Made by a program: the position numbers and the translations under genes
The notes under the pieces: model-generated
Database searches by the model: none
Told to the model about the DNA's origin: nothing
Seen by the model: the letters and a program-made list of their open reading frames with translations, nothing else
DNA from: Enterobacter sp. R4-368
GTDB taxonomy: Bacteria > Pseudomonadota > Gammaproteobacteria > Enterobacterales > Enterobacteriaceae
Direction of reading: 5' to 3'
DNA: 64,000 bases
NCBI RefSeq assembly: GCF_000410515.1
Contig: NC_021500.1
Coordinates: 4,154,001 to 4,218,000, forward strand
Shown: positions 34,753 to 44,632 of the stretch, one piece after another
Layout of the letters: every line of letters begins with the position of its first letter
Position numbering within the stretch: position 1 is the stretch's first letter

Positions 34753-36630
34753 ATGATGGACAATTTACGCGCGGCGGCAAATCACGTCGTGCTCAAGATC
34801 ATTCTGGGTTTGATTATCGTGTCATTCATTTTGACTGGCGTAGGTAACTACCTGATTGGCGGTAACAATAATTACGCCGCAAAAGTAAATGGTCAGGAAA
34901 TCGGCCGTTCACAGTTTGAAAATGCGGTGAATAGCGAGCGCAACCGCATGGCGCAACAGCTGGGCGATCAGTTCTCGGAGCTGGCGGCCAACGAAAACTA
35001 CATGAAATCTGTGCGCCAGCAAGTGCTTAATCGTTTAATTGATGAAGCGCTGCTGGACCAGTACGCAAAAAGCCTTGGTCTTGGCATTAGCGATGATCAG
35101 GTGAAAAAAGCGATTTTCGCTACTCAGGCATTTCAGGCTAACGGTAAATTTGATAACAATCGCTTCAGCGCCATCGTAAACCAGATGGGGATGAGCACCG
35201 ATCAATATGCTCAGGCGCTGCGCAACCAGTTAACCTCGCAGCAGCTGGTTAACGCCGTTGCCGGTACTGATTTCATGCTCAAAGGTGAGACTGACGAGCT
35301 GGCTGCACTGGTCGCTCAACAGCGTGTTGTGCGCCAGGCAGTGATTGATGTCAACGCGCTGGCGGCGAAGCAGACCGCAAGCGATGAAGAAGTTGCCAGT
35401 TATTACGATCAGAACAAGAGCCGCTTTGTTTCGCCGGAGCAATTCCGCGTAAGCTATATCAAGCTGGATGCTGCATCGATGCAGGAAAACGTCACCGACG
35501 AGCAAATCCAGGCCTATTACGATCAGCATCAGGATCAGTTCACGCAGCCGCAGCGTAATCGCTACAGCATTATCCAGACCAAAACGGAAGATGAAGCGAA
35601 AGCGGTGCTGGATGAGCTGAAAAAAGGCGCGGACTTTGCGGCTCTGGCAAAAACGAAATCTGCGGACATTATCTCTGCGCGTAACGGCGGTGATATGGGC
35701 TGGCTTGAAGACGCCACCACGCCGGAAGAGCTTAAAAATGCCGGTTTGAAAGAGAAAGGCCAGCTGTCTGGTGTCATTAAATCTTCGGTGGGTTACCTGG
35801 TTGCACGTCTGGATGATATCCAGCCTGTGCAGGTGAAACCGCTGAACGATGTGCGTGATGAACTGGCAGCGAAAGTGAAACAGGAAAAAGCGCTGGATGC
35901 ATGGTACGCGCTGCAGCAGAAAGTGAGCGAAGCGGCGAGCAACGATAACGAATCGCTGGCAGGTGCGGAGCAGGCTGCTGGTGCTAAAGCAGTACAGACC
36001 GGCTGGTTCGGTCGCGATAACCTGCCGGAAGAGCTGAATTTCAAACCAGTAAGCGATGCCATTTTCAATGGTGGTCTGGTAGGGCAGAACGGCACGCCGG
36101 GCAGCAACTCCGACATCATCACCGTTGATGGTGACCGCGCATTTGTGCTGCGTATCTCCGATCACAAAGCCGAAGCGATCAAGCCACTGGACGAGGTAAA
36201 AACTCAGGTCAGCGATATCGTGAAGCACAACAAAGCGGAGCAACAAGCAAAACTCGATGCGGATAAACTGCTGGGTGAGCTGAAAGCCGGTAAAGGTGAT
36301 GATGCGCTGAAAGCGGCGGGGCTGAGCTTTGGTGAGGCGAAAACGCTGGCACGTACTGGCCAGGATCCGGTAAGCCAGGCGGCGTTTAATCTGCCGCTGC
36401 CAGCAAAAGATAAACCTTCCTTCGGTACCGCTAACGATCAGCAAGGCAATGTCGTTATCATGGCGCTGGACGAAGTGAAAGCAGGCACGATGCCGGATGC
36501 GCAGAAGAAAGCGATGGTGCAGGGCATCACGCAGAACAATGCACAAATCGCTTTTGAAGCGTTGATGAGCAACTTGCGTAAAGAAGCGAAGATCAAACTG
36601 GGTGACATCGTCGCTGAGCCACAGCAATAA
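34753..36630 (+). CDS. ppiD: Periplasmic folding chaperone PpiD
   Basis: This 625-residue inner-membrane-anchored chaperone sits at the Sec translocon exit. One membrane helix (about 16-34, IILGLIIVSFILTGVGNYL) is followed by a SurA-like helical domain and a parvulin domain at about 266-356 (RYSIIQTKTEDEAKAVLDEL to GYLVARLDDIQPV). E. coli PpiD's parvulin domain is inactive, and the same is expected here. The start uses the first of two ATG codons. It is closed by its own terminator. Confidence 0.95.
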   Translation: MMDNLRAAANHVVLKIILGLIIVSFILTGVGNYLIGGNNNYAAKVNGQEIGRSQFENAVNSERNRMAQQLGDQFSELAANENYMKSVRQQVLNRLIDEALLDQYAKSLGLGISDDQVKKAIFATQAFQANGKFDNNRFSAIVNQMGMSTDQYAQALRNQLTSQQLVNAVAGTDFMLKGETDELAALVAQQRVVRQAVIDVNALAAKQTASDEEVASYYDQNKSRFVSPEQFRVSYIKLDAASMQENVTDEQIQAYYDQHQDQFTQPQRNRYSIIQTKTEDEAKAVLDELKKGADFAALAKTKSADIISARNGGDMGWLEDATTPEELKNAGLKEKGQLSGVIKSSVGYLVARLDDIQPVQVKPLNDVRDELAAKVKQEKALDAWYALQQKVSEAASNDNESLAGAEQAAGAKAVQTGWFGRDNLPEELNFKPVSDAIFNGGLVGQNGTPGSNSDIITVDGDRAFVLRISDHKAEAIKPLDEVKTQVSDIVKHNKAEQQAKLDADKLLGELKAGKGDDALKAAGLSFGEAKTLARTGQDPVSQAAFNLPLPAKDKPSFGTANDQQGNVVIMALDEVKAGTMPDAQKKAMVQGITQNNAQIAFEALMSNLRKEAKIKLGDIVAEPQQ

Positions 36631-36678
36631 AAAGGCTCGATGCGTCTCGCAAAAAAAGAGTAATACTCTGCAAACCTT

Positions 36679-36702
36679 AAAGGCCGCTTTCGCGGCCTTT
36701 TC
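36679..36702 (+). terminator. ppiD terminator
   Basis: A 9-bp stem AAAGGCCGC/GCGGCCTTT with a TTTC loop ends in TTT then TCC. Confidence 0.8.
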
Positions 36703-36763
36703 CATTTTGAATGTTTGTGTTTTGTCTGCGTCCTTTGTTGTGGTTATTGTTGCCTGGCGTTGA

Positions 36764-37165
<402 letters not shown>

Positions 37166-37200
37166 GCCGCTTGCGTAGTCGCTAATCTTTGCCAGAATAG

Positions 37201-37224
37201 AGAGGTCATACCAGTATGACCTCT
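37201..37224. promoter_or_regulatory. 24-bp palindrome, probable FadR operator of fadM
   Basis: AGAGGTCATAC-CA-GTATGACCTCT is a perfect inverted repeat with 11-bp arms, 37 bp before the fadM start. Read on the minus strand it contains ACTGGTATGACCTCT, close to the FadR site (TGGTCnGACC core with one change). E. coli fadM is repressed by FadR. As an RNA hairpin it could also end ybaV transcription, but no T-run follows. Confidence 0.55.
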
Positions 37225-37260
37225 GTCTCTATAACTATAAACAGTGAAGGTTAAAGCGCT

Positions 37261-37668
37261 ATGCAGACGCAAATCAAAGTTCGTGGTTTTCATCTTGATG
37301 TCTACCAACATGTGAATAATGCCCGCTATCTTGAGTTCCTTGAAGAGGCGCGCTGGGATGGGCTGGAAAACAACGAGAGCTTTAAATGGATGACTGCCAA
37401 CAACATCGCTTTCGTGGTGGTCAATATCAATATCAACTATCGCCGTCCGGCCGTATTGGGCGATGTGCTTACAGTGACCAGTCATGTGCAGCAGATTAAT
37501 GGCAAAAGCGGTGTACTGAGCCAGGCGGTGACATTGAACCCTGAGGGGCAAATGGTTGCTGATGCGCTGGTGACGTTCGTCTGTATCGATCTCAAAACGC
37601 AAAAAGCCCTGGCGCTGGAAGGTGAATTAAGAGAAAGGCTTGAGAAGATGATCCGCGAAGGCGATTAA
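37261..37668 (+). CDS. fadM: Long-chain acyl-CoA thioesterase FadM
   Basis: This 135-residue single hotdog-fold thioesterase (formerly YbaW) hydrolyses 3,5-tetradecadienoyl-CoA, a dead-end of oleate breakdown. It has the family's HLDVYQHVNNARYLEFLEEARW with the catalytic Asp15 region, then INYRRPAVLGDVLTVTS. The C-terminus is three residues longer than E. coli FadM. A FadR-type palindrome lies in front of it. Confidence 0.94.
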   Translation: MQTQIKVRGFHLDVYQHVNNARYLEFLEEARWDGLENNESFKWMTANNIAFVVVNININYRRPAVLGDVLTVTSHVQQINGKSGVLSQAVTLNPEGQMVADALVTFVCIDLKTQKALALEGELRERLEKMIREGD

Positions 37669-37726
37669 TTCATCCTTTTCGCGTCGTTTCGTCGTTCGGA
37701 TAAAGCAATGCCGCCATCAGGCTAAA

Positions 37727-37753
37727 GCCCGGTGGCTAGCATACTCACCGGGC
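37727..37753 (-). terminator. Stem-loop after queC
   Basis: An 8-bp stem GCCCGGTG/CACCGGGC is followed on the minus strand by only TTT. It lies 12 bp after the queC stop and is a probable terminator. Confidence 0.55.
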
Positions 37754-37765
37754 CATGTATTGTGA

Positions 37766-38461
37766 TTACTTCAACCCGGTTTTTTGTTTCATTGCCGCCA
37801 TCACGGCGGGTTTGTCCGCCAGGTAGTGCTGTAAACCGTTGGCGCGCAGGTTACAGGCTGCGCAATGCCCACAGCCATCGCCTTTGATGCCGTTATAGCA
37901 GGTCAGTGTCTCGCTGCGTACCAGATCCAGCTTGCCCCAGTAATCAGCGAGCGCCCAGGTTTCGGCTTTATCAATCCACATCAGCGGCGTTTCGAAACGA
38001 ATCTCTTTTGCCAGGCCCAGGTTAACCGCATGATTTAGCGCCTTAACAAACTCATCGCGGCAGTCGGGATAACCAGAAAAATCAGTTTCGCATACGCCGG
38101 TGATCACCGCTTCCGCCTGCACCTGATAGGCATACACGGCGGCCAGCGTCAGAAACAGAATATTACGCCCCGGTACGAAGGTGTTCGGAATGCCGGTCGC
38201 GTCGGGTTCATAATCCGGAACCGGGATGCTGTCGCGCGTCAGGCTACTCACCGCCAGTTCATTCAGCAGCGTTACATCCAGCACTTTATGCGCGCGTGCG
38301 CCCAGCGTTAGCGCCAGTTCTCGTGCCACATCAATTTCAGCACGATGGCGCTGGCCGTAATCAAAGGTTACGCAATGCACTTCATCGTACTGCTGTAACG
38401 CCTGGATCAGGCAGGTTGTGGAGTCTTGTCCGCCACTAAACACAACAACGGCACGTTTCAT
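37766..38461 (-). CDS. queC: 7-cyano-7-deazaguanine synthase QueC
   Basis: This 231-residue ATP-dependent enzyme converts 7-carboxy-7-deazaguanine to preQ0 in queuosine synthesis. The PP-loop SGGQDST is at 9-15 and the zinc site is Cys188, Cys197, Cys200 and Cys203. The ATG at 38461 starts the conserved [11 protein letters not shown]; an upstream in-frame start would add seven residues. It lies 66 bp behind ybaE. Confidence 0.96.
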   Translation of the reverse strand: MKRAVVVFSGGQDSTTCLIQALQQYDEVHCVTFDYGQRHRAEIDVARELALTLGARAHKVLDVTLLNELAVSSLTRDSIPVPDYEPDATGIPNTFVPGRNILFLTLAAVYAYQVQAEAVITGVCETDFSGYPDCRDEFVKALNHAVNLGLAKEIRFETPLMWIDKAETWALADYWGKLDLVRSETLTCYNGIKGDGCGHCAACNLRANGLQHYLADKPAVMAAMKQKTGLK

Positions 38462-38527
38462 AATTCTTCCTGACAATGACAAATAAAGCGCTATGGTAGC
38501 GCGAGCGACTGGCAGCGACCAGCTTCT

Positions 38528-40225
38528 TCACAGCAATGGGGCAGGGAGCCAGGCTTTGGCAAAATCAAACCAGCCGCGCGTATTTAAGTGGATCCCTTCC
38601 ACGCCCGGCGGCGCACTGATACGGTACTGATAATTAAACATCGGCGTGAGAATGGCGTTGTCCATCAAGTGATAAAAAACATCCTGTAGTGCGCGGTTGC
38701 GCTGCTGTTCGTCGGGCTGGCGTTGAACCGCATCCAGTGTGGCTTGCAGATGCGCAAATTGTTGCGTACTCAGCAGGTTTGGCCACAGCGGATCGCAGCG
38801 CAACCACTGTTCCAGCGTGCATTCTGGCGCTTCGCCGATCAGCCTGTCACCCATCATCAAATCGGCGCTGGCGAGATGAGTACAACCTTCCCAGTTTTTG
38901 CCGTCATGGAAAATCACCGTCAACTCGCAGCCAAGTGTCTGCAAATGCCGCTTAAACTGTTCCGCCATGGTATGTAACTCCACGGGTAAGTGATAAACCA
39001 GCGTAAGTTTGCCCGGTAGCGAAACCTGTTCAGTGGGCCAGTCTGGCATTTGCCAGCCGGGTAATAGCTCCTGGCTTGGCGTGATGAGATTCTCATCCAG
39101 CGGCAGCGTTTGCAGCAGCGAAGAGTGATGAATAATCTGCACCAGCCTGCGTAACTGGGCGTCATTCAACCGTGCACCCGGGCGCAGAGTAAGGTAGCAG
39201 AACCCCAGGCTGATACTGTTACTCACCGGCTGCAAGTGTTGCAACTCATCGGCCTCGCCAATGGCAATCTGTACCGGGTGCCGACAACTGGTGCCGAGAT
39301 CTTGCTCAAAGAGTTGCGGGGTTATCCAGAATTCCACCGCTTTAAGCAGCGGGTGGCCCAGGTGGTAATAGTCGTGGCTTTCCAGGCGAACCAGTTCCCG
39401 GCTGAATGTCACCAGCCGAAAAGGCCCGGTGCCCAGCATCGGCTGCTGCGGGTGCGCCAGACGGCTGCCATAGCTGGCTAGCCTGTGCGCCAGCCAGTAA
39501 TCCGGGTGATGCAGCTTGAAGGTCAAACACCAGGGATGCGTTATGTCGATGCGTTCGACACTGGCAAATAGCTTTTGCAAGGCGGGCAGCGTCAGCAGCT
39601 TGTGCAGTTGCGCCTGCAACTGTTCAGCCGTCACGGCGTCGCCGTTATGCCAGTGCAACGTTGAGTGCAGATGAAAATGCCAGCACAAGCCATCCGGGCT
39701 GATATCCCAGTGATGCGCCAGGTCGCCCTGCGGCTGGAAACTGCGCGTGACGAAACGCGTTAAGCCGCTAAAAATCTGCCCGGCTAAATGCTGCTCCGCA
39801 CGGCCGGGGAGAAAGCCCGGTACCAGCGGATCCAGCGGGCGATAATAGGGAATACGCAGCGTCGGCGTTTCGTTTTGCCATAAGCCACCCAGAAAGGGAT
39901 TGAGCAACGCGCGCAGATCGTCAGGATCGAGCTGCGCTAACGCCAGCGCGTTCTGCTGTTGCCCGGCGTTTAACGCGAACTCCAGCATTTCGCTACGCAG
40001 GGATTCAGGTGTGGCGAGAAAATGAAGCTCGCCGCGCTTGCCGCGCCCGGATTGCGACTGCCAGCTTAACCAACCTGCTTCCTGCATCTGGCGCAGCAGC
40101 GTGCGCATATGCCTCTCGCTGCAAAAACAGCGCGCCGCCAGTTCACCAATGCTGACGGATTGCGCCTCCCCGGCGGATGCCTGCCACAGACGCTGGTATT
40201 GATTAAGCCGATTGAGTTGTCGCAT
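38528..40225 (-). CDS. ybaE: SgrR-family transcriptional regulator YbaE
   Basis: The product is a 565-residue protein with an N-terminal winged helix-turn-helix (about 1-110, ELAARCFCSERHMRTLLRQMQEAGWLSWQ) fused to a periplasmic-binding-protein-like domain of the SBP_bac_5 family (about 160-460). SgrR has the same build and senses sugar-phosphate stress; the ligand and targets of YbaE are not known. It is cytoplasmic, with no signal peptide, and divergent from cof. Confidence 0.88.
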   Translation of the reverse strand: MRQLNRLNQYQRLWQASAGEAQSVSIGELAARCFCSERHMRTLLRQMQEAGWLSWQSQSGRGKRGELHFLATPESLRSEMLEFALNAGQQQNALALAQLDPDDLRALLNPFLGGLWQNETPTLRIPYYRPLDPLVPGFLPGRAEQHLAGQIFSGLTRFVTRSFQPQGDLAHHWDISPDGLCWHFHLHSTLHWHNGDAVTAEQLQAQLHKLLTLPALQKLFASVERIDITHPWCLTFKLHHPDYWLAHRLASYGSRLAHPQQPMLGTGPFRLVTFSRELVRLESHDYYHLGHPLLKAVEFWITPQLFEQDLGTSCRHPVQIAIGEADELQHLQPVSNSISLGFCYLTLRPGARLNDAQLRRLVQIIHHSSLLQTLPLDENLITPSQELLPGWQMPDWPTEQVSLPGKLTLVYHLPVELHTMAEQFKRHLQTLGCELTVIFHDGKNWEGCTHLASADLMMGDRLIGEAPECTLEQWLRCDPLWPNLLSTQQFAHLQATLDAVQRQPDEQQRNRALQDVFYHLMDNAILTPMFNYQYRISAPPGVEGIHLNTRGWFDFAKAWLPAPLL

Positions 40226-40335
40226 AAACCCGGAACAATAATTTTTATCTATTCACTATTACTTCCGTATATCCCACGCAATACTGGAACACAACACTGA
40301 ACTTCACAAAAACGCACTACACGCGGAGAAAAATC

Positions 40336-41154
40336 ATGGCACGTCTGGCCGCTTTTGACATGGATGGCACCCTGTTAATGCCCGACCATCGTTTGGGCGA
40401 CCAAACCTTAGCAACCCTCCGGCGCTTGGATGAGCGGGAGGTGACGCTCGCTTTTGCCACCGGGCGTCACGCGCTGGAGATGCGCCGTATTCTTAGCGCT
40501 ATCGCGATTGACGCTTTTTTAATTACCGGCAACGGTACGCGGATCCATTCTCGTGAAGGTGACGTATTGTATCGCCAGGATCTCAGCCCGGAAGTGGCCG
40601 ATCTGGTGCTGCACAGCCGCTGGGAAACCGAGGCCACTGTCCATGTTTTCAATGATTCGGGTTGGTTGACCGACAAAGCGTTGCCAGAGACATTGCAGGC
40701 GCACCTTTATAGCGGGTTTACCTACCAGCTCACCGATCTCAAACGCCTGTCCGCGCATGACGTGACCAAAATCTGCTTTGTTGGCGATCACGACGATCTT
40801 TGCCGTTTGCGCATTCAGTTAAATGAGGTGCTGGGCGCACGCGCACACTTGTGTTTCTCCGCGATGGACTGCCTGGAAATCCTGCCGGTGGGGTGCAATA
40901 AAGGCTCGGCGCTGGCGGTGCTCAGCACAACGCTGGGTTATTCGTTGCAGGATTGCATGGCATTCGGCGATGCGATGAATGACAGAGAGATGCTCGAAAG
41001 CGTCGGAAAAGGAATGATCATGGGCAACGCCATGCCGCAACTGCGTGCGGCGCTACCCCATTTACCGGTAATTGGACACTGCCGGGATCAGGCAGTATCA
41101 CACTTTTTGACCCACTGGCTGGACACACCCAATCTTCCTTATTCCCCCGAATGA
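40336..41154 (+). CDS. cof: HMP-PP phosphatase Cof
   Basis: This 272-residue HAD-superfamily hydrolase (Cof/type IIB) dephosphorylates the thiamine precursor HMP-PP and other small phosphates. Motif I is DMDGT with Asp8 and Asp10, motif III is GCNKGSAL, and motif IV is [12 protein letters not shown] terminator follows, whose T-run includes the stop codon of the convergent gene. Confidence 0.94.
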   Translation: MARLAAFDMDGTLLMPDHRLGDQTLATLRRLDEREVTLAFATGRHALEMRRILSAIAIDAFLITGNGTRIHSREGDVLYRQDLSPEVADLVLHSRWETEATVHVFNDSGWLTDKALPETLQAHLYSGFTYQLTDLKRLSAHDVTKICFVGDHDDLCRLRIQLNEVLGARAHLCFSAMDCLEILPVGCNKGSALAVLSTTLGYSLQDCMAFGDAMNDREMLESVGKGMIMGNAMPQLRAALPHLPVIGHCRDQAVSHFLTHWLDTPNLPYSPE

Positions 41155-41170
41155 AAAGATCTTTCCAGCG

Positions 41171-41198
41171 AGCCAGGCGCTACTGCCTGGCTTTTTTT
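41171..41198 (+). terminator. cof terminator, overlapping the 3' end of cdsH
   Basis: An 8-bp stem AGCCAGGC/GCCTGGCT with a GCTACT loop is followed by seven T residues (41192-41198). The last two T residues belong to the TAA stop of the gene on the other strand. Confidence 0.85.
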
Positions 41199-42243
41199 AT
41201 GCCGTAAGGCGGGTGATTTCGGCTTTCCACTGCTCAATATCACCAAAGTTCGCCGCTACCCATTGCGGGTTGTAGTAGGTGTCCAGATAGCGTTCACCAC
41301 TATCGCAGAGCAGCGTCACGATAGAGCCGCTGCGGCCTTCTTCACGCATCCGCGCGGCAAGCTGCAACACGCCCCACATATTGGTACCGGTGGATGCTCC
41401 CACTTTGCGCCCCAGTTGCGTTTCCAGCCATTGCGCGGTGGCAATACTTGCCGCATCCGGCACGCGCAGCATCTCATCAACAACGTCGGCAATGAACGAG
41501 GGTTCCACACGCGGGCGGCCAATGCCTTCGATTTTACTGCCTACCGCGCTTCGCAGACTGGCGTCGCGATGCTGCCAGTAGTCGAGAAACACTGAATTTT
41601 CAGGATCGACCACCATCAACTGGGTGTCATACCCCTGGCTGCGAATATAGCGGCCAATGGTGGCGGAGGTCCCGCCGGTGCCCGCGCTCATCACAATATA
41701 GTCGGGTTGCGGATGCGGTTCATTTTTCATCTGGCGGAAAATACTGTCGGCAATGTTGTTATTGCCACGCCAGTCGGTTGCGCGCTCGGCAAAAGTAAAC
41801 TGATCCATATAGTGACCGTTCAGTTCTTTCGCCAGCCGTTCGGACTCGGCGTAAATCTCGCAGGCGCTATCGACAAAGTGGCAGCGACCGCCGTAGAACT
41901 CAATCTGCTCAATCTTGCGTTTCGCCGTACAGTGCGGCATCACGGCAATAAACGGTAAACCTAAAAGCCGTGCGAACCACGCCTCTGAAACCGCCGTGGA
42001 ACCGGAGGAGGCTTCAATAATCGTGGTGCCCTCTTTGATCCAGTCGTTGCATAAGCCGTAAAGAAACAGCGAGCGCGCCAGACGGTGCTTCAGGCTGCCG
42101 GTCGGGTGAGTGCTTTCATCTTTTAAATAGAGGTTGATGCCTGCAAAACCCGGCAACGCCAGGCGGATCAAATGGGTATCTGCTGAGCGCTGTGCGTCCG
42201 CATTAATTTCGTTGATAGCGTATTTAACCCAGTTGCTATTCAT
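41197..42243 (-). CDS. cdsH: PLP-dependent L-cysteine desulfhydrase, CdsH-like
   Basis: This 348-residue fold-type II PLP protein is related to cysteine synthase. The Schiff-base Lys52 (PTGSLKHR), a phosphate loop [12 protein letters not shown] and a C-terminal [12 protein letters not shown] are present. The substrate loop reads SSGSTAVSE where cysteine synthases have TSGNTG, which speaks against ordinary cysteine synthesis. It has the position and sequence type of Salmonella CdsH, a cysteine desulfhydrase next to the Lrp-like regulator ybaO. E. coli K-12 lacks it at this locus. It is divergent from decR by 115 bp. Confidence 0.78.
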   Translation of the reverse strand: MNSNWVKYAINEINADAQRSADTHLIRLALPGFAGINLYLKDESTHPTGSLKHRLARSLFLYGLCNDWIKEGTTIIEASSGSTAVSEAWFARLLGLPFIAVMPHCTAKRKIEQIEFYGGRCHFVDSACEIYAESERLAKELNGHYMDQFTFAERATDWRGNNNIADSIFRQMKNEPHPQPDYIVMSAGTGGTSATIGRYIRSQGYDTQLMVVDPENSVFLDYWQHRDASLRSAVGSKIEGIGRPRVEPSFIADVVDEMLRVPDAASIATAQWLETQLGRKVGASTGTNMWGVLQLAARMREEGRSGSIVTLLCDSGERYLDTYYNPQWVAANFGDIEQWKAEITRLTA

Positions 42244-42358
42244 GGTGGTTATCCGTTTGTCATTTTGTGCCCAGTCTAGCGAAAGAGAAAGAAAAAAGGG
42301 TTGTCATTTCGCCTTTGTATTAGACTGTTAAGAGAAAAATATTCTCCTGAGGTGGGTA

Positions 42359-42817
42359 ATGTTAGATAAAATTGACCGCAAACTGCTTTCGCTGCTGCAA
42401 CAGGATTGTTCGCTCTCTTTGCAGGCGCTGGCAGATGCCGTTAATCTGACCACCACACCGTGCTGGAAACGTCTGAAGCGGCTGGAAGATGACGGCATTT
42501 TACTCGGTCGGGTGGCAGTGCTGGATGCCGAAAAACTGGGGTTAAATTTAACGGCATTTGTGCTGATCAAAACCCAGCATCACAGCAGCGACTGGTACTG
42601 TCGCTTCGTTAACGAAGTCACGCAGATGCCGGAAGTGCTCGGTTTCTGGCGCATGGCGGGAGAATACGACTATCTTCTGCGTGTGCAGGTGGCAGATATG
42701 AAACGCTATGACGACTTTTACAAGAAGCTGGTGAACAGCGTTCCGGGGCTGTCAGATGTCACTTCTAGCTTCGCCATGGAACAGATAAAATACACCACGG
42801 CTTTGCCCATTGAATAA
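42359..42817 (+). CDS. decR: Cysteine-responsive Lrp/AsnC-family regulator DecR
   Basis: This 152-residue regulator was formerly YbaO. The N-terminal helix-turn-helix ([30 protein letters not shown]) is followed by an effector-binding RAM domain (about 70-145). In E. coli it activates a cysteine-degrading operon when cysteine is present. Here the divergent cdsH-like gene across a 115-bp gap is the natural target. The start ATG is preceded by TGAGGTGGGTA. Confidence 0.93.
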   Translation: MLDKIDRKLLSLLQQDCSLSLQALADAVNLTTTPCWKRLKRLEDDGILLGRVAVLDAEKLGLNLTAFVLIKTQHHSSDWYCRFVNEVTQMPEVLGFWRMAGEYDYLLRVQVADMKRYDDFYKKLVNSVPGLSDVTSSFAMEQIKYTTALPIE

Positions 42818-42868
42818 CCCTCGCGGCAGTAATTCACTGCCGGAAAATCACGTTCAGGATGTAACCGC

Positions 42869-44632
42869 GTGCGATTATTTGCTCAGTTAGGCTGGTACTT
42901 TCGCCGGGAATGGCAACGCTATCTCGGGGCTGTCGCCTTACTTATTATCATTGCTATCTTGCAGCTTATCCCGCCCAAAGTGGTGGGGATCGTGGTGGAT
43001 GGCGTCACCGAACAGCACTTCACCTCGCAACAAGTGTGGATGTGGGTAGGTGTTTTAGTCGCTGTGGCTATTGTCACCTACTTGCTGCGCTACGTCTGGC
43101 GCGTCTGGCTGTTCGGTGCATCCTATCAACTGGCCGTTGAGTTGCGGGAAGATTTTTACCGTCAGTTGAGCCGACAACATCCGGAATTTTATCTCCGCCA
43201 CCGCACCGGTGATTTGATGGCCCGCGCGACCAACGATGTCGATCGCGTCGTTTTTGCCGCGGGCGAAGGGGTGCTGACGCTGGTGGATTCGCTGGTGATG
43301 GGCTGCGTGGTGCTGGTGGTGATGTCAACGCAAATCAGCTGGCAGCTCACGCTGCTGTCGCTATTACCGATGCCGATTATGGCGCTGGTTATCAAGCGTT
43401 ACGGCGATCAGTTGCATCAGCGCTTTAAGCTGGCGCAGGCGGCGTTTTCCGCGTTAAACGATCGAACCCAGGAGAGCATGACCAGCATTCGCATGATCAA
43501 AGCGTTTGGTCTGGAGGATCGCCAGTCGGCGTTGTTCAGCCGTGAGGCGGCAGATACCGGTGCAAAAAACATGCGCGTGGCGCGCGTTGATGCCCGTTTT
43601 GATCCCACCATTTATATCGCCATTGGTATGGCAAATATGCTGGCGATTGGCGGCGGTAGCTGGATGGTGGTGCACGGTTCCTTAACGCTCGGCCAGTTAA
43701 CCAGCTTCGCTATGTATCTGGGGCTGATGATTTGGCCGATGCTGGCGCTGGCGTGGATGTTTAATATCGTCGAGCGCGGCAGCGCGGCTTATAGCCGTAT
43801 CCGCGATATGCTGGCGGAAGCACCGGTAGTGAATGACGGCACCGAACCGGTGCCGGAAGGGCGCGGTAACCTGAATATCGCCATCCGTGAATTTCGTTAC
43901 CCGCAGACCGGGAGCGCGGTGCTTAACAACGTGGCAGCGACGCTGGCGCCAGGCCAGATGTTGGGCATTTGCGGCCCGACAGGCGCCGGGAAAACCACAT
44001 TGCTTTCTCTGATTCAGCGCCATTTCGATGTTGAGCAGGGCGATATCCGTTTTCATGATATCCCCCTGACGCGCCTGCAACTGGACGCCTGGCGCAGCCG
44101 GCTGGCGGTGGTCAACCAGACGCCATTCCTCTTTTCCGATACCGTGGGCAACAATATTGCGCTGGGTAAACCTGGCGCGACGCAGGAGGAGATCGAGCAT
44201 GTGGCGAAACTTGCCAGCGTGCACGACGATATTCTGCGTTTGCCGCAGGGGTATGACACCGAAGTGGGTGAGCGCGGCGTGATGCTTTCTGGCGGGCAAA
44301 AACAGCGGATCTCAATTGCCCGTGCGCTGCTGCTGAATGCGGAGATTTTAATCCTTGATGATGCGCTCTCCGCTGTAGATGGGCGTACTGAACACCAGAT
44401 CTTGCACAACCTGCGCCAGTGGGGCGAAGGGCGCACCGTTATTATCAGCGCGCATCGCCTGTCGGCGCTGACCGAGGCCAGTGAGATTATTGTCATGCAG
44501 CATGGGCACATCGCACAACGCGGCCAGCACGAGCAACTGGCGCGCCAGCCGGGCTGGTATCGCGATATGTATCGCTATCAGCAACTTGAGGCGGCGCTGA
44601 ATGATGTTCCGCAGGAGGCGGTTGATGCGTAA
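42869..44632 (+). CDS. mdlA: Multidrug-resistance-like ABC exporter half-transporter MdlA
   Basis: This 587-residue type IV ABC half-transporter has six membrane helices and a C-terminal nucleotide-binding domain. Walker A GPTGAGKT is at 369-376 and signature LSGGQ at 473-477. Walker B ends in Asp497-Asp498, so the usual catalytic Glu is an Asp: this is the degenerate subunit of a heterodimer with MdlB. The start is GTG at 42869, as in E. coli. mdlB overlaps its end by 8 bp. The substrate is unknown. Confidence 0.94.
   Translation: MRLFAQLGWYFRREWQRYLGAVALLIIIAILQLIPPKVVGIVVDGVTEQHFTSQQVWMWVGVLVAVAIVTYLLRYVWRVWLFGASYQLAVELREDFYRQLSRQHPEFYLRHRTGDLMARATNDVDRVVFAAGEGVLTLVDSLVMGCVVLVVMSTQISWQLTLLSLLPMPIMALVIKRYGDQLHQRFKLAQAAFSALNDRTQESMTSIRMIKAFGLEDRQSALFSREAADTGAKNMRVARVDARFDPTIYIAIGMANMLAIGGGSWMVVHGSLTLGQLTSFAMYLGLMIWPMLALAWMFNIVERGSAAYSRIRDMLAEAPVVNDGTEPVPEGRGNLNIAIREFRYPQTGSAVLNNVAATLAPGQMLGICGPTGAGKTTLLSLIQRHFDVEQGDIRFHDIPLTRLQLDAWRSRLAVVNQTPFLFSDTVGNNIALGKPGATQEEIEHVAKLASVHDDILRLPQGYDTEVGERGVMLSGGQKQRISIARALLLNAEILILDDALSAVDGRTEHQILHNLRQWGEGRTVIISAHRLSALTEASEIIVMQHGHIAQRGQHEQLARQPGWYRDMYRYQQLEAALNDVPQEAVDA

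Noticed and set aside
34596..34847. Plus-strand open frame between hupB and ppiD
   Set aside because: It overlaps the hupB terminator and the ppiD start in another frame; no ribosome site.
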